NCBI RefSeq assembly: GCF_000299355.1
Contig: NC_018664.1
Coordinates: 2,154,380-2,218,379, forward strand
Source of the DNA: Gottschalkia acidurici 9a
Lineage (GTDB): Bacteria > Bacillota > Clostridia > Tissierellales > Gottschalkiaceae
Length of the DNA stretch: 64,000 bases
Direction of reading: 5' to 3'
Below, one piece after another: positions 46,116-56,203 of the stretch. Below the pieces are notes generated by a model. That model searched no databases, was not told the DNA's origin, and saw only the letters and a program-made list of their open reading frames with translations. The stretch's first letter is position 1; each line of letters begins with the position of its first letter. A program made the translations under genes and the position numbers.

Positions 46116-46696
46116 ATGAAACATACTATAGTTGTAAATGGCTATTATATAGACGTATTTAAAAGCGATGACGGATATATAGGTAAAGTACGTAATTTAG
46201 AAAATTGTTTTACAGAGGGAAAAGATTTTAAGAGATTTAAAATTAAATAGTCAAAATAGAATAAATGATTACTTAAAAAAAATGATGAGTAAGGGCTTAA
46301 ATCCTCCACAAAGAGATATCAAAAAAGCTTATAGTACCATATTTACCTACTATTCTTCCAAGTACAAATACTGATTTAAACAGAAATATTTATTTAGGAG
46401 TAGGATTTTTATTAAGTAAAATAAACGCTAAAATTTTAGAAAAAACCTATAATAATGAACTTAGAGAAAACTTAGATGTAGTAGATGTTTATAACAATAA
46501 AATTTTTGTAGGAAAAGTTATTAAAAGATTAGACCATGAATTATCTTATATTTCTTTTCAGGATATAAGTATGTTATTTAATGATTTTGTTAAAGTACAA
46601 CAGGATATATTAGTAACTCTTGAGTGCTTGGGATATGAAGATGCCTTTGGGGTGAAAGATAGAATCTTTGTTTTCTTATTACCAAGAATTTTTTAA
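46116..46696 (+). pseudogene. Frameshifted ORF, about 192-residue hypothetical protein
   Basis: Three frames join into one 192-residue protein if one base is removed at each of two runs: GGG at 46217-46219 and AAAAAA at 46321-46326. It starts MKHTIVVNGYYIDVFKSDD (ATG 46116, AAAGGAA upstream) and ends VFLLPRIF. The first 40 residues look HicB-like (GYIGKVRNLENCFTE), but a toxin HicA gene is absent. There is an internal echo: IDVF...GYIGKV near 12-25 and VDVY...FVGKV near 120-133. Both lesions are homopolymer indels, so an assembly error is possible; otherwise this is a decayed gene. No family recognised. Confidence 0.55.
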
Positions 46697-46731
46697 TCTC
46701 TTAATCTAGATAAGTTTCATTACTAAATATC

Positions 46732-46772
46732 AAAAAGTTGAGCAATTGTTTTTTAGATTTGCTCAACTTTTT
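46732..46772. terminator. Bidirectional terminator before cation-efflux gene 3' end
   Basis: AAAAAGTTGAGCA (46732-46744) pairs perfectly with TGCTCAACTTTTT (46760-46772). Confidence 0.85.
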
Positions 46773-46792
46773 AATATTTTATAAAATTTTAC

Positions 46793-47674
46793 TTATTGTT
46801 CTTTCAGTTTTGCTGGCTCTACATGCACTATAACTTCTTCCACACCATCTATGGCTTCTTTCAACATATCCTCTATATCATGTGCTATTTCATGTGCATG
46901 ACTTATAGTATAACCTGGATCAACACCTACGTGTAAATCAACCATTATATGATTTTCTTTTCCTCTAGTTCTAATCTTATGACAGTATATAACTCCAGGA
47001 TATTCACTTACCAGTTTATCTATCTTCTCTGGATTTAACATCTTCCCGTCAATCAGTACATTAGTAGCTTCCAGTAATATCTCTAAACCGGCCTTTACTA
47101 TTAAAACTCCTATAAATATAGATACTATACTATCTACTATAACAACACCTAATTTTATAGCTATCAAACTCACTATTACAGAAATTGATACATATATATC
47201 ACTCTGAGTATGCTTTGCATCTGAAATAAGTATACTACTCTTTAGCTGCTTACCTCTCATAGTTTCATATCTAACTACAAATATATTTATCCCTAATGTT
47301 ATTATCATAACGATGAAGTTCCCTATATTTATATTAGGAATAACAGGATTTTTAAACCTAGCATATGCATTAGTTATTATTTCAAATGAAACGAAGAATA
47401 ACAATAATGAGATAACTATTGTAGAAAGTGTCTCAACTTTCTGATGCCCATAAGGATGACTATCATCAGCTGGCTTGGATGCTATCCATATACCAACCAA
47501 TCCAACTATATTTGATGTTCCATCAGAAAAAGAGTGATACCCATCAGCAACCATACTTGCTGTTTCAGTTATTGTACCATATGCTATTTTAGCTATAGCA
47601 ACAAGTAAGTTCAGTACTAGTATATACGCAAGTACTTTCCTTACCTCGGTATAGCTATTTTTTTCTTTTACCAT
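46793..47674 (-). CDS. Cation diffusion facilitator (CDF) efflux transporter
   Basis: 293 residues with six membrane helices (about 10-205) and a cytoplasmic C-terminal domain (about 210-290). Transport-site motifs ADGYHSFSDGTSN (helix 2, HxxxD) near 42 and SDAKHTQSDIYVS (helix 5, HxxxD) near 150 are present. A Zn, Mn or Fe proton antiporter is likely; the metal cannot be fixed without an alignment. The ATG lies 10 bp after the stop of the large sensor kinase, so they share a transcript. Confidence 0.92.
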   Translation of the reverse strand: MVKEKNSYTEVRKVLAYILVLNLLVAIAKIAYGTITETASMVADGYHSFSDGTSNIVGLVGIWIASKPADDSHPYGHQKVETLSTIVISLLLFFVSFEIITNAYARFKNPVIPNINIGNFIVMIITLGINIFVVRYETMRGKQLKSSILISDAKHTQSDIYVSISVIVSLIAIKLGVVIVDSIVSIFIGVLIVKAGLEILLEATNVLIDGKMLNPEKIDKLVSEYPGVIYCHKIRTRGKENHIMVDLHVGVDPGYTISHAHEIAHDIEDMLKEAIDGVEEVIVHVEPAKLKEQ

Positions 47675-47684
47675 TTTAATCCCC

Positions 47685-50600
47685 CTAATTTATTTCTGAC
47701 ATCTCTATTTCTAAATCTATACTTTCCGCATTTACTTCATCCAATTTAGTTATCTCTAAACTTTCCCCTTCTTTAACTTCATATATAGGAAGTCTTATTA
47801 TAAATTCACTACCCCTTGACTCTTCACTCGTGAAATCTATACTTCCATTATGCATATCTACAAGTAATTTAGTTAAACTTAATCCTACACCACTACCTAA
47901 TCCATCACTTTTATTTACTCTTTTGAATTTCTCAAATATTGTACTTTGTTTATCTTTAGGTATTCCTATTCCATTATCTTTCACAACTATTTTTACATGC
48001 TTTCCTTCTATATATATGTTCACCCATATATGTCCATACTGTTCAGTATATTTTATAGCATTAGAAAGTACATTCAAAATAGCTCTTTCTATTTCGACAG
48101 GATCACATTCTATAATTTCTTCTTCTGTTTCTGTATCAAATAATATTTGTAAGTTTTTTTGTTTAGCATAGTCTACACTAGATAATACCATTTCCTCTAC
48201 TAAATATATAATATTTACCTTTTTCATATTTAAATCATACTGTCTAGATTCTATTTTTGCAACATCTATTATATCATTTGCTGTTTTTAATAGTCTGTAA
48301 CAGTTTTTCTTCACTAATTTGAAATGCCCTATTAGCCTATCTACTGTTTTATTCAAATCTTTATTCTTAAGACATGCTTCACTTACCTGTACTGTACTTA
48401 AAATCATATTAAGAGGTGTTCTTAACTCGTGAGATAAGTTTATAAAGAAATCATTCCTAAAGTTTTCTACTTCCATCTTTTCATCAAATAATCTTTTATT
48501 TTCATCTATAGTCTCTTTAAGTATTTCTTCTGTTTCTTTACGTTGCTTTATCTCCCCTAATAAATATTTATTTATTGTATTTAGCTCTTGAGTTCTTTCA
48601 TTTATTATTTTTTCCAAAACCTTAACGTAATTTAATATCAAATATGCTATTAATATTGCAAGTATTAAATATATAAAGTATGATAACTTTGTTTTCCAAA
48701 AAGGTGGCTTTATTTTTATCTTTAACTCTACATCTTTTTCATTCCATATACTCTCACTATTTATCCCTTTAATTTTTAATGTATACTCACCGGGTTCTAT
48801 GTTATTATACGTACCATAATTTCTATCTTTGACATGGTTCCAGTCATCTTCATACCCTTCTAACTTAAAAGAATATCGATTCTTTGATGGCTTCTTATAG
48901 TCTGTCATAGTATATTCAAAGTAAAAGCGATTTTGATCATATGGCAATACTATTTCCTTAGTATTTTCTATATCTATCTCTTCATCATTTACTGTCAATT
49001 TATTCATAATTATCTGTGGTTTAGTGAAGTTGGAGACTTCTTTTTCAGGATAAATAGTATTAAAACCATTGGTTCCACCAAATAATAGCTGACCATAACT
49101 ATCTTTATAAACAGCTCCTGAATTGAAGTAATTTCCTTGTAAACCATCTATAGTACTATAGCTTTTTATAACTTTTCCTTTTTCTATATCAAACTTAGAT
49201 ATTCCATCATTACTACTTATCCATAGCTTGTCGAAATCATCTAGTAGTACACCTGATATGAAGTTACTCTTTATATGATCACTTTCTGTAAATACTTCGA
49301 ATACTTCTCTTTTTTTATTAAATTTATTTAATCCATTAGAAGTTCCTATCCACAGATTACCTTTTCTATCGTCTACTATACCAGTTATATGGTCGTTACT
49401 TATTGTACTTCTATCTTCAGAATTATTTTTATATGACCTAAATATCTTTTTATTTCTATCATATTTATTTAATCCATCATGAAATGTCCCTATCCATATA
49501 TTCTTATCATTGTCTTCATATATTGTAGTAATATGGTTACCACTCAGGTCACTATTTTTCACATTATAGTGTATAAATTCATTCTTTTCTTGATTATATA
49601 TATCTAATCCATCTTGAGTTCCTATCCAGAGAGAGTTTTGAGAGTCTTCGTAGATGTAACTTATATTGTTGTCTGCAATAGAGTTAAAATTGTCAGCTTC
49701 ATGGAAATATTTCTTAATCTCTCCAGTTTGCTTGTTGAGACTATTTAACCCATTTTCTGTTCCTATCCACATTGTACCTCTTCTATCTTCCATAATATGA
49801 TTTACAGTATTTGATGTTATACTATTTTCATCGTTTAATTTATGGCTATAGTACTCTACAGTTCTTTTGTCAAAATCCAGTTTATTAACTCCACCATTTC
49901 TAGTTCCAAGCCATACCTTTCCATCCTTATCTTTATATAGAGATAGTATATTACTATCATTTATACTATTTTTAAAAGCTCCTATACTCTTATAGTTAGA
50001 AAAGTTTGCTTGGGGATTAAGTTTATTAATTCCACCACTTTCTAGCCCTACCCATATAAGCCCCATCTTATCTTGATACAAAGTAACTATATTATCCTCA
50101 TTAGCACTAGTGTATGGATTTCTAGGATCTGATAAACGCTTTATAAATAAATTATTTTCTCTATCATATCTTGCAAGTCCACCTTGCTTACTGCCTATCC
50201 ATATAGTACCATTTCTATCTTCAATTATAGACGTAATAAAATTCGATCCTATACTATATGAATTACTTTCATCTTTTAGGTACCTTGTAATAGTATCTTT
50301 CTTAACATCTATTCTATTTAATCCATTCTTTAATGTACCTACCCATAAATCTCCATATCTATCTTCACATATAGCTGTTATGTTATTACCACTCAAAGTA
50401 TTTGAATCATCTTCACTATATTCGTAAATTTCCACTTCATCAGTTTTTATGTTAATCTTATTTAATCCATGTTCTGTACCTACCCACAAACTTCCTTCTT
50501 TATCTTGATACATTTTCGTTATATAGTCACTACTTAGTTTTCCTTTATAACGTTTAAAGTTATCGTCTTGTTTACTATATTTATTAAGTCCACCACCATC

Positions 50601-51062
50601 AGTTCCAATCCACAGATTTCCCTCTTTATCTTCTAAGATCGAAGTTACCTTATTGCTACTAAGACTATTTTTATCATTCCTATTATGCTTATAATGTTTG
50701 AATTTATTTTCTTTAGAATTAAATTTAGTTAAACCCTTATTTGTTCCAATCCATATTATCCCTTGCTTATCTTCTTTTATATCTACAATATAATTATCTA
50801 AAATAGTATTTCTTTCAAAAGGCATCTGCCTGTAAGTTTTAGTATTATAGCCGTCATATTTAGTTAATCCATTATTAGTTCCAAACCACATATAGCCCTT
50901 ACTATCTTGTAATACCGTTTTTACTACACTATGAGATAAGTCCGTCTCTTCTTCTAGTTTTATAAAATTTATATAATTTTCTACTGCAAAAGCATTTATG
51001 CTATTAAGTGAAAGTATACATATTATAACAGTCAAACTTACTACGTTTTTTATCTTATTCAT
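47685..51062 (-). CDS. Giant two-component sensor kinase: propeller + Y_Y_Y + histidine kinase
   Basis: 1,125 residues. Signal peptide (1-27), then about 14 propeller-type repeats across 40-690 (e.g. VTSILEDKEGNLWIGT), a Y_Y_Y domain (about 700-775), one membrane helix (about 785-812), a short coil, HisKA H-box NLSHELRTPLNMIL near 880, N-box ERAILNVLSNAIKYT, G1 DNGIGIPKD, and G2 GSGVGLSLTKLL near 1060. It ends soon after the ATPase: no receiver and no AraC domain, unlike the Bacteroides hybrids that share this ectodomain. No response regulator is adjacent; the co-transcribed partner is a CDF efflux gene. Ligand unknown, perhaps an extracellular glycan or metal-related cue. Confidence 0.93.
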   Translation of the reverse strand: MNKIKNVVSLTVIICILSLNSINAFAVENYINFIKLEEETDLSHSVVKTVLQDSKGYMWFGTNNGLTKYDGYNTKTYRQMPFERNTILDNYIVDIKEDKQGIIWIGTNKGLTKFNSKENKFKHYKHNRNDKNSLSSNKVTSILEDKEGNLWIGTDGGGLNKYSKQDDNFKRYKGKLSSDYITKMYQDKEGSLWVGTEHGLNKINIKTDEVEIYEYSEDDSNTLSGNNITAICEDRYGDLWVGTLKNGLNRIDVKKDTITRYLKDESNSYSIGSNFITSIIEDRNGTIWIGSKQGGLARYDRENNLFIKRLSDPRNPYTSANEDNIVTLYQDKMGLIWVGLESGGINKLNPQANFSNYKSIGAFKNSINDSNILSLYKDKDGKVWLGTRNGGVNKLDFDKRTVEYYSHKLNDENSITSNTVNHIMEDRRGTMWIGTENGLNSLNKQTGEIKKYFHEADNFNSIADNNISYIYEDSQNSLWIGTQDGLDIYNQEKNEFIHYNVKNSDLSGNHITTIYEDNDKNIWIGTFHDGLNKYDRNKKIFRSYKNNSEDRSTISNDHITGIVDDRKGNLWIGTSNGLNKFNKKREVFEVFTESDHIKSNFISGVLLDDFDKLWISSNDGISKFDIEKGKVIKSYSTIDGLQGNYFNSGAVYKDSYGQLLFGGTNGFNTIYPEKEVSNFTKPQIIMNKLTVNDEEIDIENTKEIVLPYDQNRFYFEYTMTDYKKPSKNRYSFKLEGYEDDWNHVKDRNYGTYNNIEPGEYTLKIKGINSESIWNEKDVELKIKIKPPFWKTKLSYFIYLILAILIAYLILNYVKVLEKIINERTQELNTINKYLLGEIKQRKETEEILKETIDENKRLFDEKMEVENFRNDFFINLSHELRTPLNMILSTVQVSEACLKNKDLNKTVDRLIGHFKLVKKNCYRLLKTANDIIDVAKIESRQYDLNMKKVNIIYLVEEMVLSSVDYAKQKNLQILFDTETEEEIIECDPVEIERAILNVLSNAIKYTEQYGHIWVNIYIEGKHVKIVVKDNGIGIPKDKQSTIFEKFKRVNKSDGLGSGVGLSLTKLLVDMHNGSIDFTSEESRGSEFIIRLPIYEVKEGESLEITKLDEVNAESIDLEIEMSEIN

Positions 51063-51150
51063 GTCTCCCTCCTCCTTTTCATTTTATTTTCATTCTATTT
51101 CCAATATGTTTTATTTTGTCGAATTATTATGTATTTCATCATATTATAAC

Positions 51151-51190
51151 ATAAAAAAGGATAAGATTATTATATCTTATCCTTTTTTAT
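51151..51190 (-). terminator. Terminator of exopolysaccharide operon
   Basis: ATAAAAAAGGATAAGA (51151-51166) pairs with TCTTATCCTTTTTTAT (51175-51190). It ends the minus-strand operon beginning at 60255. Confidence 0.88.
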
Positions 51191-51348
51191 GTACTACTAT
51201 TTATAAACTAGACTATAAACATCTTTCTGTTTTTTAGAATTTAGAAGTTAATTCTTCATCAAATATGCAGTAAGAGCCCTATAGTTCAAATCATATTAGG
51301 ATACTTCTAATATAATAACTATTCTATCTCCTTTATTGTTATACCAAT

Positions 51349-52422
51349 CTATTGTAATATGCTCAAGTTTCCACCCATTCTCCAGAGACTTAGTCCATAA
51401 TCCCCAGACTCCTCAACTATACTGAACCAAAAGTCTAAAGTCTCATGATCAGCGTACCATACTTCATAAGATACAGACTCATCATCTACATAAGTGAAGT
51501 ACCTAGCCTTACTATCTTCATCTCTAATAATAGTTGCATCATACATTTTAGCTAACTCTACTGCTTCTTTTTCAGACAACTGCTCAACCTTATCTCCATA
51601 AAATTTAAATCCACCAGTAGACATAGCAAAGTTAATATTTCCTGGTAGCTTCTTCATTTTTTCAATCATCTTTAAGATAAACTCCTTATTAGCTTTCGGT
51701 CCTGGTGTTGTTCCATATCCATGTAGATTATAGCACATAATTACATATTCTGGACCCTTCGGGAATGTTATTGATTCTTCAGGAAAATTTGGTTCTAAAA
51801 CTATTCTTACATCAATGTCTTTTTTAATAGCTTCTGTGTACAGCTTTTCTACAAATTTTAAGAATGAGTTCCAAAGTATAACGTCCTTACCTATAGCCTC
51901 ATAATCAATTTCAACACCACTATAACCACCTTTTATAGTCATAGAAAGTATTTCCTTTACATGATTATTCATTGATTCCTCTGTTGAAAATAAGCGATAT
52001 AATAAGTCTTTATCTTTTAAAGAAGAAGCTTCATCTTTCCTAAGTAAATCATTAACAAAAGTTAAGTAACTTCCATAATTGTATTTAGGATATCTTTTCT
52101 TTATCATTTCATTAGTCGCTTCTATTTCATCTGGAATAAATAGTTTTTCATTCTCATCAAAATAAACTGCAAAATAAGATATATCTTTAATATTTCCACT
52201 TATTTTATCAAACTCATTTTCCAAATCAACAGTGTCCCAGTAAGTTGTCCATACAGAAATTTTTCTTTCCTTTTTATTCTTATCTGATTTTTTATTGTCT
52301 TCACTAAGAGCACCGCCCTCTATCGTAGTCTCTTTTTTTGTATAGTTCTCACCTTCTTTACTAGCACATCCTATAAGCGTAAAAGATACAATAAAAGTAA
52401 GTATTAATATTCTCTTTATCAT
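51349..52422 (-). CDS. GH18-like lipoprotein in exopolysaccharide operon
   Basis: 357 residues from ATG 52422, which has GGAG six bases upstream. Lipobox LIGC near residue 18 implies membrane anchoring outside the cell. A charged linker (about 20-50) leads to a barrel-like domain with ISVWTTYWD and the catalytic-type motif GGYSGVEIDYEAIGKD near 185, matching the GH18 DxDxE pattern (here VEIDYE), then IVLEPNFP, NFAMSTGG and YVDDESVSYEVWY. The proton-donor Glu is kept. GH18 enzymes hydrolyse beta-1,4-GlcNAc-type polymers; it could trim or release the polymer made by this operon. Confidence 0.78.
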   Translation of the reverse strand: MIKRILILTFIVSFTLIGCASKEGENYTKKETTIEGGALSEDNKKSDKNKKERKISVWTTYWDTVDLENEFDKISGNIKDISYFAVYFDENEKLFIPDEIEATNEMIKKRYPKYNYGSYLTFVNDLLRKDEASSLKDKDLLYRLFSTEESMNNHVKEILSMTIKGGYSGVEIDYEAIGKDVILWNSFLKFVEKLYTEAIKKDIDVRIVLEPNFPEESITFPKGPEYVIMCYNLHGYGTTPGPKANKEFILKMIEKMKKLPGNINFAMSTGGFKFYGDKVEQLSEKEAVELAKMYDATIIRDEDSKARYFTYVDDESVSYEVWYADHETLDFWFSIVEESGDYGLSLWRMGGNLSILQ

Positions 52423-52469
52423 GCTTTTCTCCATTTCATAAAAGTAATAATAACTATATACTTAAATAA

Positions 52470-54308
52470 CTACAATGTTCTGATAAACCAGTTCAGTACT
52501 TTATTCCATCTAAGCGATGCCTTATGTTTAATCTTCTCAAATCCCTCTAATTTATTTCTATATATTACATTCTCACCCTTAGATATTTCTGTAACAATTA
52601 AATCCTCGAATACACCATCATATACATCATCTGCAGTGTTTCTTTGGCTATATCCATCTTCACCCCAAGATGATTCTAGATAGACATAACCTGCAGAATT
52701 TTCTGACAAAGGAAGTTTACTTACTGCCTCTTTATTATCTATATTTATTGAAATTTCATTACCTTCCAAGTATATTTCAAGATTTCTTTCTCCTTTTTCA
52801 TGAATGTCAATAGGAGGTATATATTCATCTGCTCCTTGAGCAACAGTTCTAACTTTCTTATCATCTATCTCTTTTTGAGGTTCCATTTTCGTTGGATTTT
52901 TATATGACTTTGTATTCTTTTTATAAGTCTTTAACTCTTCATTTAACACTACAAATTCATCTTCTTCAACAGATATTGGAGTAACCCCATCATGACGGTC
53001 TAAATTTAGCTTGTAAATTGTCTTACCATTTTCATCAACATATAAAAAGTTATTTTTGATTCTTACTGCTACATATTTATCTAGATTTTCATCTGCTCTA
53101 AGGTAAATAGATTGTGATCCTAGCTTATTACCTGTCATAGTTGTTGCTAATTTATAATCCTTATATTTTTTACTTTGCTTTAATCTAATTAATCCCTTAC
53201 CTTTAGGTGTAGAGGTTAATGCAATCGTTGATTCTCTATACTCAGGAACGCCTTTTACAATATCCCAATCTTTTTTCTTTTCTAAGTCACCATATACAAA
53301 TTTTATCTTATCTCCAGTATCATCTGCTATTCTCATTAAAAGATGGTTAGGATACCAGTAGGCTTGAGGTTGCATTCTAGTTAAGTCATATATACTTGAT
53401 TCTTTATTATTCTTGGAATATCCTTCTCTATTAAAATTCATGATAAAGAGTTTATTTATCCATTCTTCATTTACTTTACTTACCTTTTCATTAGATCCAA
53501 AAGCTCCAGTATTCGAGTGCATAAGAACATATGCACCCGGAAGTTTACTCAGTTCTTTTTTATATACTTCATCCATTAAAAGATAATCCCCACTTATACG
53601 TTTTTTCATCTCTTCATAAGTTTCTTTAGGTATTTTATCCTCATCTCTTATAAAGTCCATTAAATAGTGATTATAGTTTCTTCCAAAGTATTTACTTAAC
53701 GTTGCATATTCTAAATAGGTAAGTTCTCCTAAAAAATTATTATATCTGTCATACACATTTATGAAGGATAATCGATATCCATTAGTTCCAAGCTCCCAAA
53801 AAGTACTTTTTTCTAGTTTCTTCAAATCCTTTGGCATAAGAAATTTAATGTCTTTTTGCCCAAATCTATCTCCATAGCTTAGCATAGTTCCAATAAAATT
53901 ATATTTTTCTAACATATCTCCTGCAAATATAGCTGTATCCATACGTCCATCTTCAAACATTAGGAACATAGATTTTTCAGGAAGATGCTTATTTCTTTTA
54001 TAATAATCTTCTATATCTTTTTGTTTTATTGTAGTATATCCATTCATATCTAGTGCTGCGAAGTGCTCATCTAGACGCTGTTTACTAATCATGGTACTAG
54101 TGCCCTCTCTATCAACTGCAATATAGGAAAGAGCTATAAATCCTTTATCTTTCTCAGTAATATTTACATTATTTTTATCAAAATGAACATATTCTTTAAA
54201 ATTCATAATAGTATTAATTAAAATCCAAAATACGGTAAGTAAAACTATAGCTTGAATAATGCTTCTTATGAACTTTCTTCTATCTTTTGGAGTAGACAAA
54301 TATTTCAT
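52470..54308 (-). CDS. Membrane-anchored pseudo-deacetylase with beta-rich C-terminal domain
   Basis: 612 residues. One membrane helix (about 15-35), then a NodB-like domain (about 50-240): FIALSYIAVDREG, LEKYNFIGTMLSYG. The catalytic signature is degraded: LMFEDGRMD replaces TFDDG and WELGTNGYRLS lacks the usual SHxxxH histidines, so deacetylation is unlikely. The C-terminal half (about 330-600) is beta-rich (YLRADENLDKYVAVRIKNNFLYVDE), possibly a carbohydrate-binding fold. The start overlaps the glycosyltransferase stop in TAATG. It is most likely a scaffold or export partner of the synthase, by analogy with other polymer-secretion loci. Confidence 0.72.
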   Translation of the reverse strand: MKYLSTPKDRRKFIRSIIQAIVLLTVFWILINTIMNFKEYVHFDKNNVNITEKDKGFIALSYIAVDREGTSTMISKQRLDEHFAALDMNGYTTIKQKDIEDYYKRNKHLPEKSMFLMFEDGRMDTAIFAGDMLEKYNFIGTMLSYGDRFGQKDIKFLMPKDLKKLEKSTFWELGTNGYRLSFINVYDRYNNFLGELTYLEYATLSKYFGRNYNHYLMDFIRDEDKIPKETYEEMKKRISGDYLLMDEVYKKELSKLPGAYVLMHSNTGAFGSNEKVSKVNEEWINKLFIMNFNREGYSKNNKESSIYDLTRMQPQAYWYPNHLLMRIADDTGDKIKFVYGDLEKKKDWDIVKGVPEYRESTIALTSTPKGKGLIRLKQSKKYKDYKLATTMTGNKLGSQSIYLRADENLDKYVAVRIKNNFLYVDENGKTIYKLNLDRHDGVTPISVEEDEFVVLNEELKTYKKNTKSYKNPTKMEPQKEIDDKKVRTVAQGADEYIPPIDIHEKGERNLEIYLEGNEISINIDNKEAVSKLPLSENSAGYVYLESSWGEDGYSQRNTADDVYDGVFEDLIVTEISKGENVIYRNKLEGFEKIKHKASLRWNKVLNWFIRTL

Positions 54309-56188
54309 TAAATATCCCCCTCTCCTGTTGATTTTTTCAGATGTCTTTTTCTTCTTTTATCAATCTTCTCCTGAGCCTTTACATCACTAGGAGTCATTCT
54401 AGTACCCCATGTAGATTTCCAAAATGTTACCCAAGCAATAGGCATTTGCCATAAAAGAACTGCTTCATAGTAAAAACAAAATACCATACCAAATATCCAA
54501 GTAGTACTTTTTCTTAAGAAAAGCTGAGTCATACTCATGAGCATTGACATAAGTAAAAGACCTATAATAAATGTTTTTGGAAATATTCTATACATTATTG
54601 GTACATAAACTAGATTATAAATGACAATGATCGGTGCAGCAATAGGAACAAGTACCCCCATATAAAAAGTAAGTGCAGCAAAAGGTTCCTTCTTCCACAT
54701 GTACTTAGATGCTATTAAAGATTCTCTTAACCATGATCTTTTCCACCTCATTTGTTGCTTTAAAAATACAGACTGTTTATTAGGAACTATTGTTGAACAA
54801 ATAGCAGAGTCCTGATACGCTGTTCTATGTTTTTTTAGCACAAAATTAGTCATTGCTCTATCATCACCAAATGTAGCCCTATGGCCTAAAAACTTTTGAT
54901 TAAGCCATGCTTCACGATTCTCAAGAATGATTGACTTCTTGTAGCATGCAAGTGGTCCAGATAAGCAAGTAACAGCATCAAAGTAGCTTTCAGCTGCTTT
55001 GATTATTCTAAAGGCAATATAATAACGAACTGATTGCATTTTTGTAAGGATATTTGTATAGGTATTAGCTACATCAGTTCTTCCAGATACTCCTCCCATC
55101 TTAGGATCCTTAAAAGGCTGAACCAAATTTCTTATTGCATAAGGATCTAAGAAACTATCTGAATCTACGAAAACAACAAGGTCATGCTTAGCCTTTAAAG
55201 CTCCCAACGATAGAGCCTCTCTTTTACCACCATTTTTCTCCATTAGAATATATTTAAGTCTGTTTTTAACATCAAATTGTTCGGCCTCATTATATAATAT
55301 ATTCATAACTTCCTTAATTTTTTCAACAGACTTATCTGTCGAAAAGTCATCTATAACTATAACTTCTAGCTTATCTATAGGATAATCCTGATTAATACAA
55401 CTAAGTATCGTCCTTTGTATCCATTCTTCCTCATTAAAACAAGGAATTAATATTGTAACCCCTGGAGTGAAATCAGGATCTATAGGTACTTGCCTATAGA
55501 ATATGCCTACAAAGTATCTGCTTAATAAGAATACAGCTGCAATAATACTATATAAGTAAAGCCATTTATTAAACTTAAAGTAAACAATACTTTCAGCTCT
55601 CATAAGAATAATAAATACTGTAATGAAAAAGAGTAGTGAACTAGAAGTCATAATCATATATTTTCCTCTTTTTCTAGAGATATAGGTAGAAAGCTCTTCA
55701 TCAAATACCATACCACATAAAATTTCTTCATCTAATAGCTCTTCTATTCTAGCTATATTTGCAGATATATTTACTTTCATTTCAGAACCTTCAGGCATTG
55801 TTCCTGGCTTTATCTTAAACTTTAAGAAAACAGTTTCTGCATCCTTTATGCTATTAAGATGCTCTCTTTTTCTTAATTGTATTAAAATACCTGTCATAGA
55901 TATATCTATACTACTACAAGAAAATTTAGTTTCTTTGCCCTTCATATTGCATATTACATCAATATCATAGTTTACTTTATATCTAGTTCCGCTTTGTTTA
56001 TTTTTAATAAAGCTACTAATATTCTTTTCAAAGTCGCCAATATCCTTTCCACGTCTATCTATATTACTTCGTCTCTTTGTATTATCAGGGACATGTGATA
56101 ACAGTCTTCTATCATCTTTTGTTTTCAAGAGAATATCTTTGTACTTTTCATCATTATTTCTACGGCTATTTCTTTTATAGAAAAACAC
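54308..56188 (-). CDS. PilZ-fused processive family-2 glycosyltransferase (exopolysaccharide synthase)
   Basis: 626 residues. An N-terminal cytoplasmic PilZ domain (about 38-175) has RRSNIDRRGK and the c-di-GMP signature DISMTG near 98. Two membrane helices (about 178-230) precede the GT-A core, with TILIPCFNEEEWI, VDSDS near 341, the acceptor motif GDDRAMTNFVL and QQMRWKRSWLRE near 481 (QxxRW), and C-terminal helices (about 505-580). This is the order of hyaluronan/cellulose-type synthases that extrude polymer while polymerising. Fusing PilZ to the synthase suggests direct c-di-GMP activation. GTG start with a GGGGGAT site. Product identity is not determined. Confidence 0.9.
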   Translation of the reverse strand: MFFYKRNSRRNNDEKYKDILLKTKDDRRLLSHVPDNTKRRSNIDRRGKDIGDFEKNISSFIKNKQSGTRYKVNYDIDVICNMKGKETKFSCSSIDISMTGILIQLRKREHLNSIKDAETVFLKFKIKPGTMPEGSEMKVNISANIARIEELLDEEILCGMVFDEELSTYISRKRGKYMIMTSSSLLFFITVFIILMRAESIVYFKFNKWLYLYSIIAAVFLLSRYFVGIFYRQVPIDPDFTPGVTILIPCFNEEEWIQRTILSCINQDYPIDKLEVIVIDDFSTDKSVEKIKEVMNILYNEAEQFDVKNRLKYILMEKNGGKREALSLGALKAKHDLVVFVDSDSFLDPYAIRNLVQPFKDPKMGGVSGRTDVANTYTNILTKMQSVRYYIAFRIIKAAESYFDAVTCLSGPLACYKKSIILENREAWLNQKFLGHRATFGDDRAMTNFVLKKHRTAYQDSAICSTIVPNKQSVFLKQQMRWKRSWLRESLIASKYMWKKEPFAALTFYMGVLVPIAAPIIVIYNLVYVPIMYRIFPKTFIIGLLLMSMLMSMTQLFLRKSTTWIFGMVFCFYYEAVLLWQMPIAWVTFWKSTWGTRMTPSDVKAQEKIDKRRKRHLKKSTGEGDI

Positions 56189-56203
56189 TTCATATCCCCC
56201 TTA

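Noticed and set aside
46116-46247. HicB antitoxin gene
   Set aside because: The resemblance is limited to about 25 residues, no hicA-like gene is adjacent, and the frame is broken.
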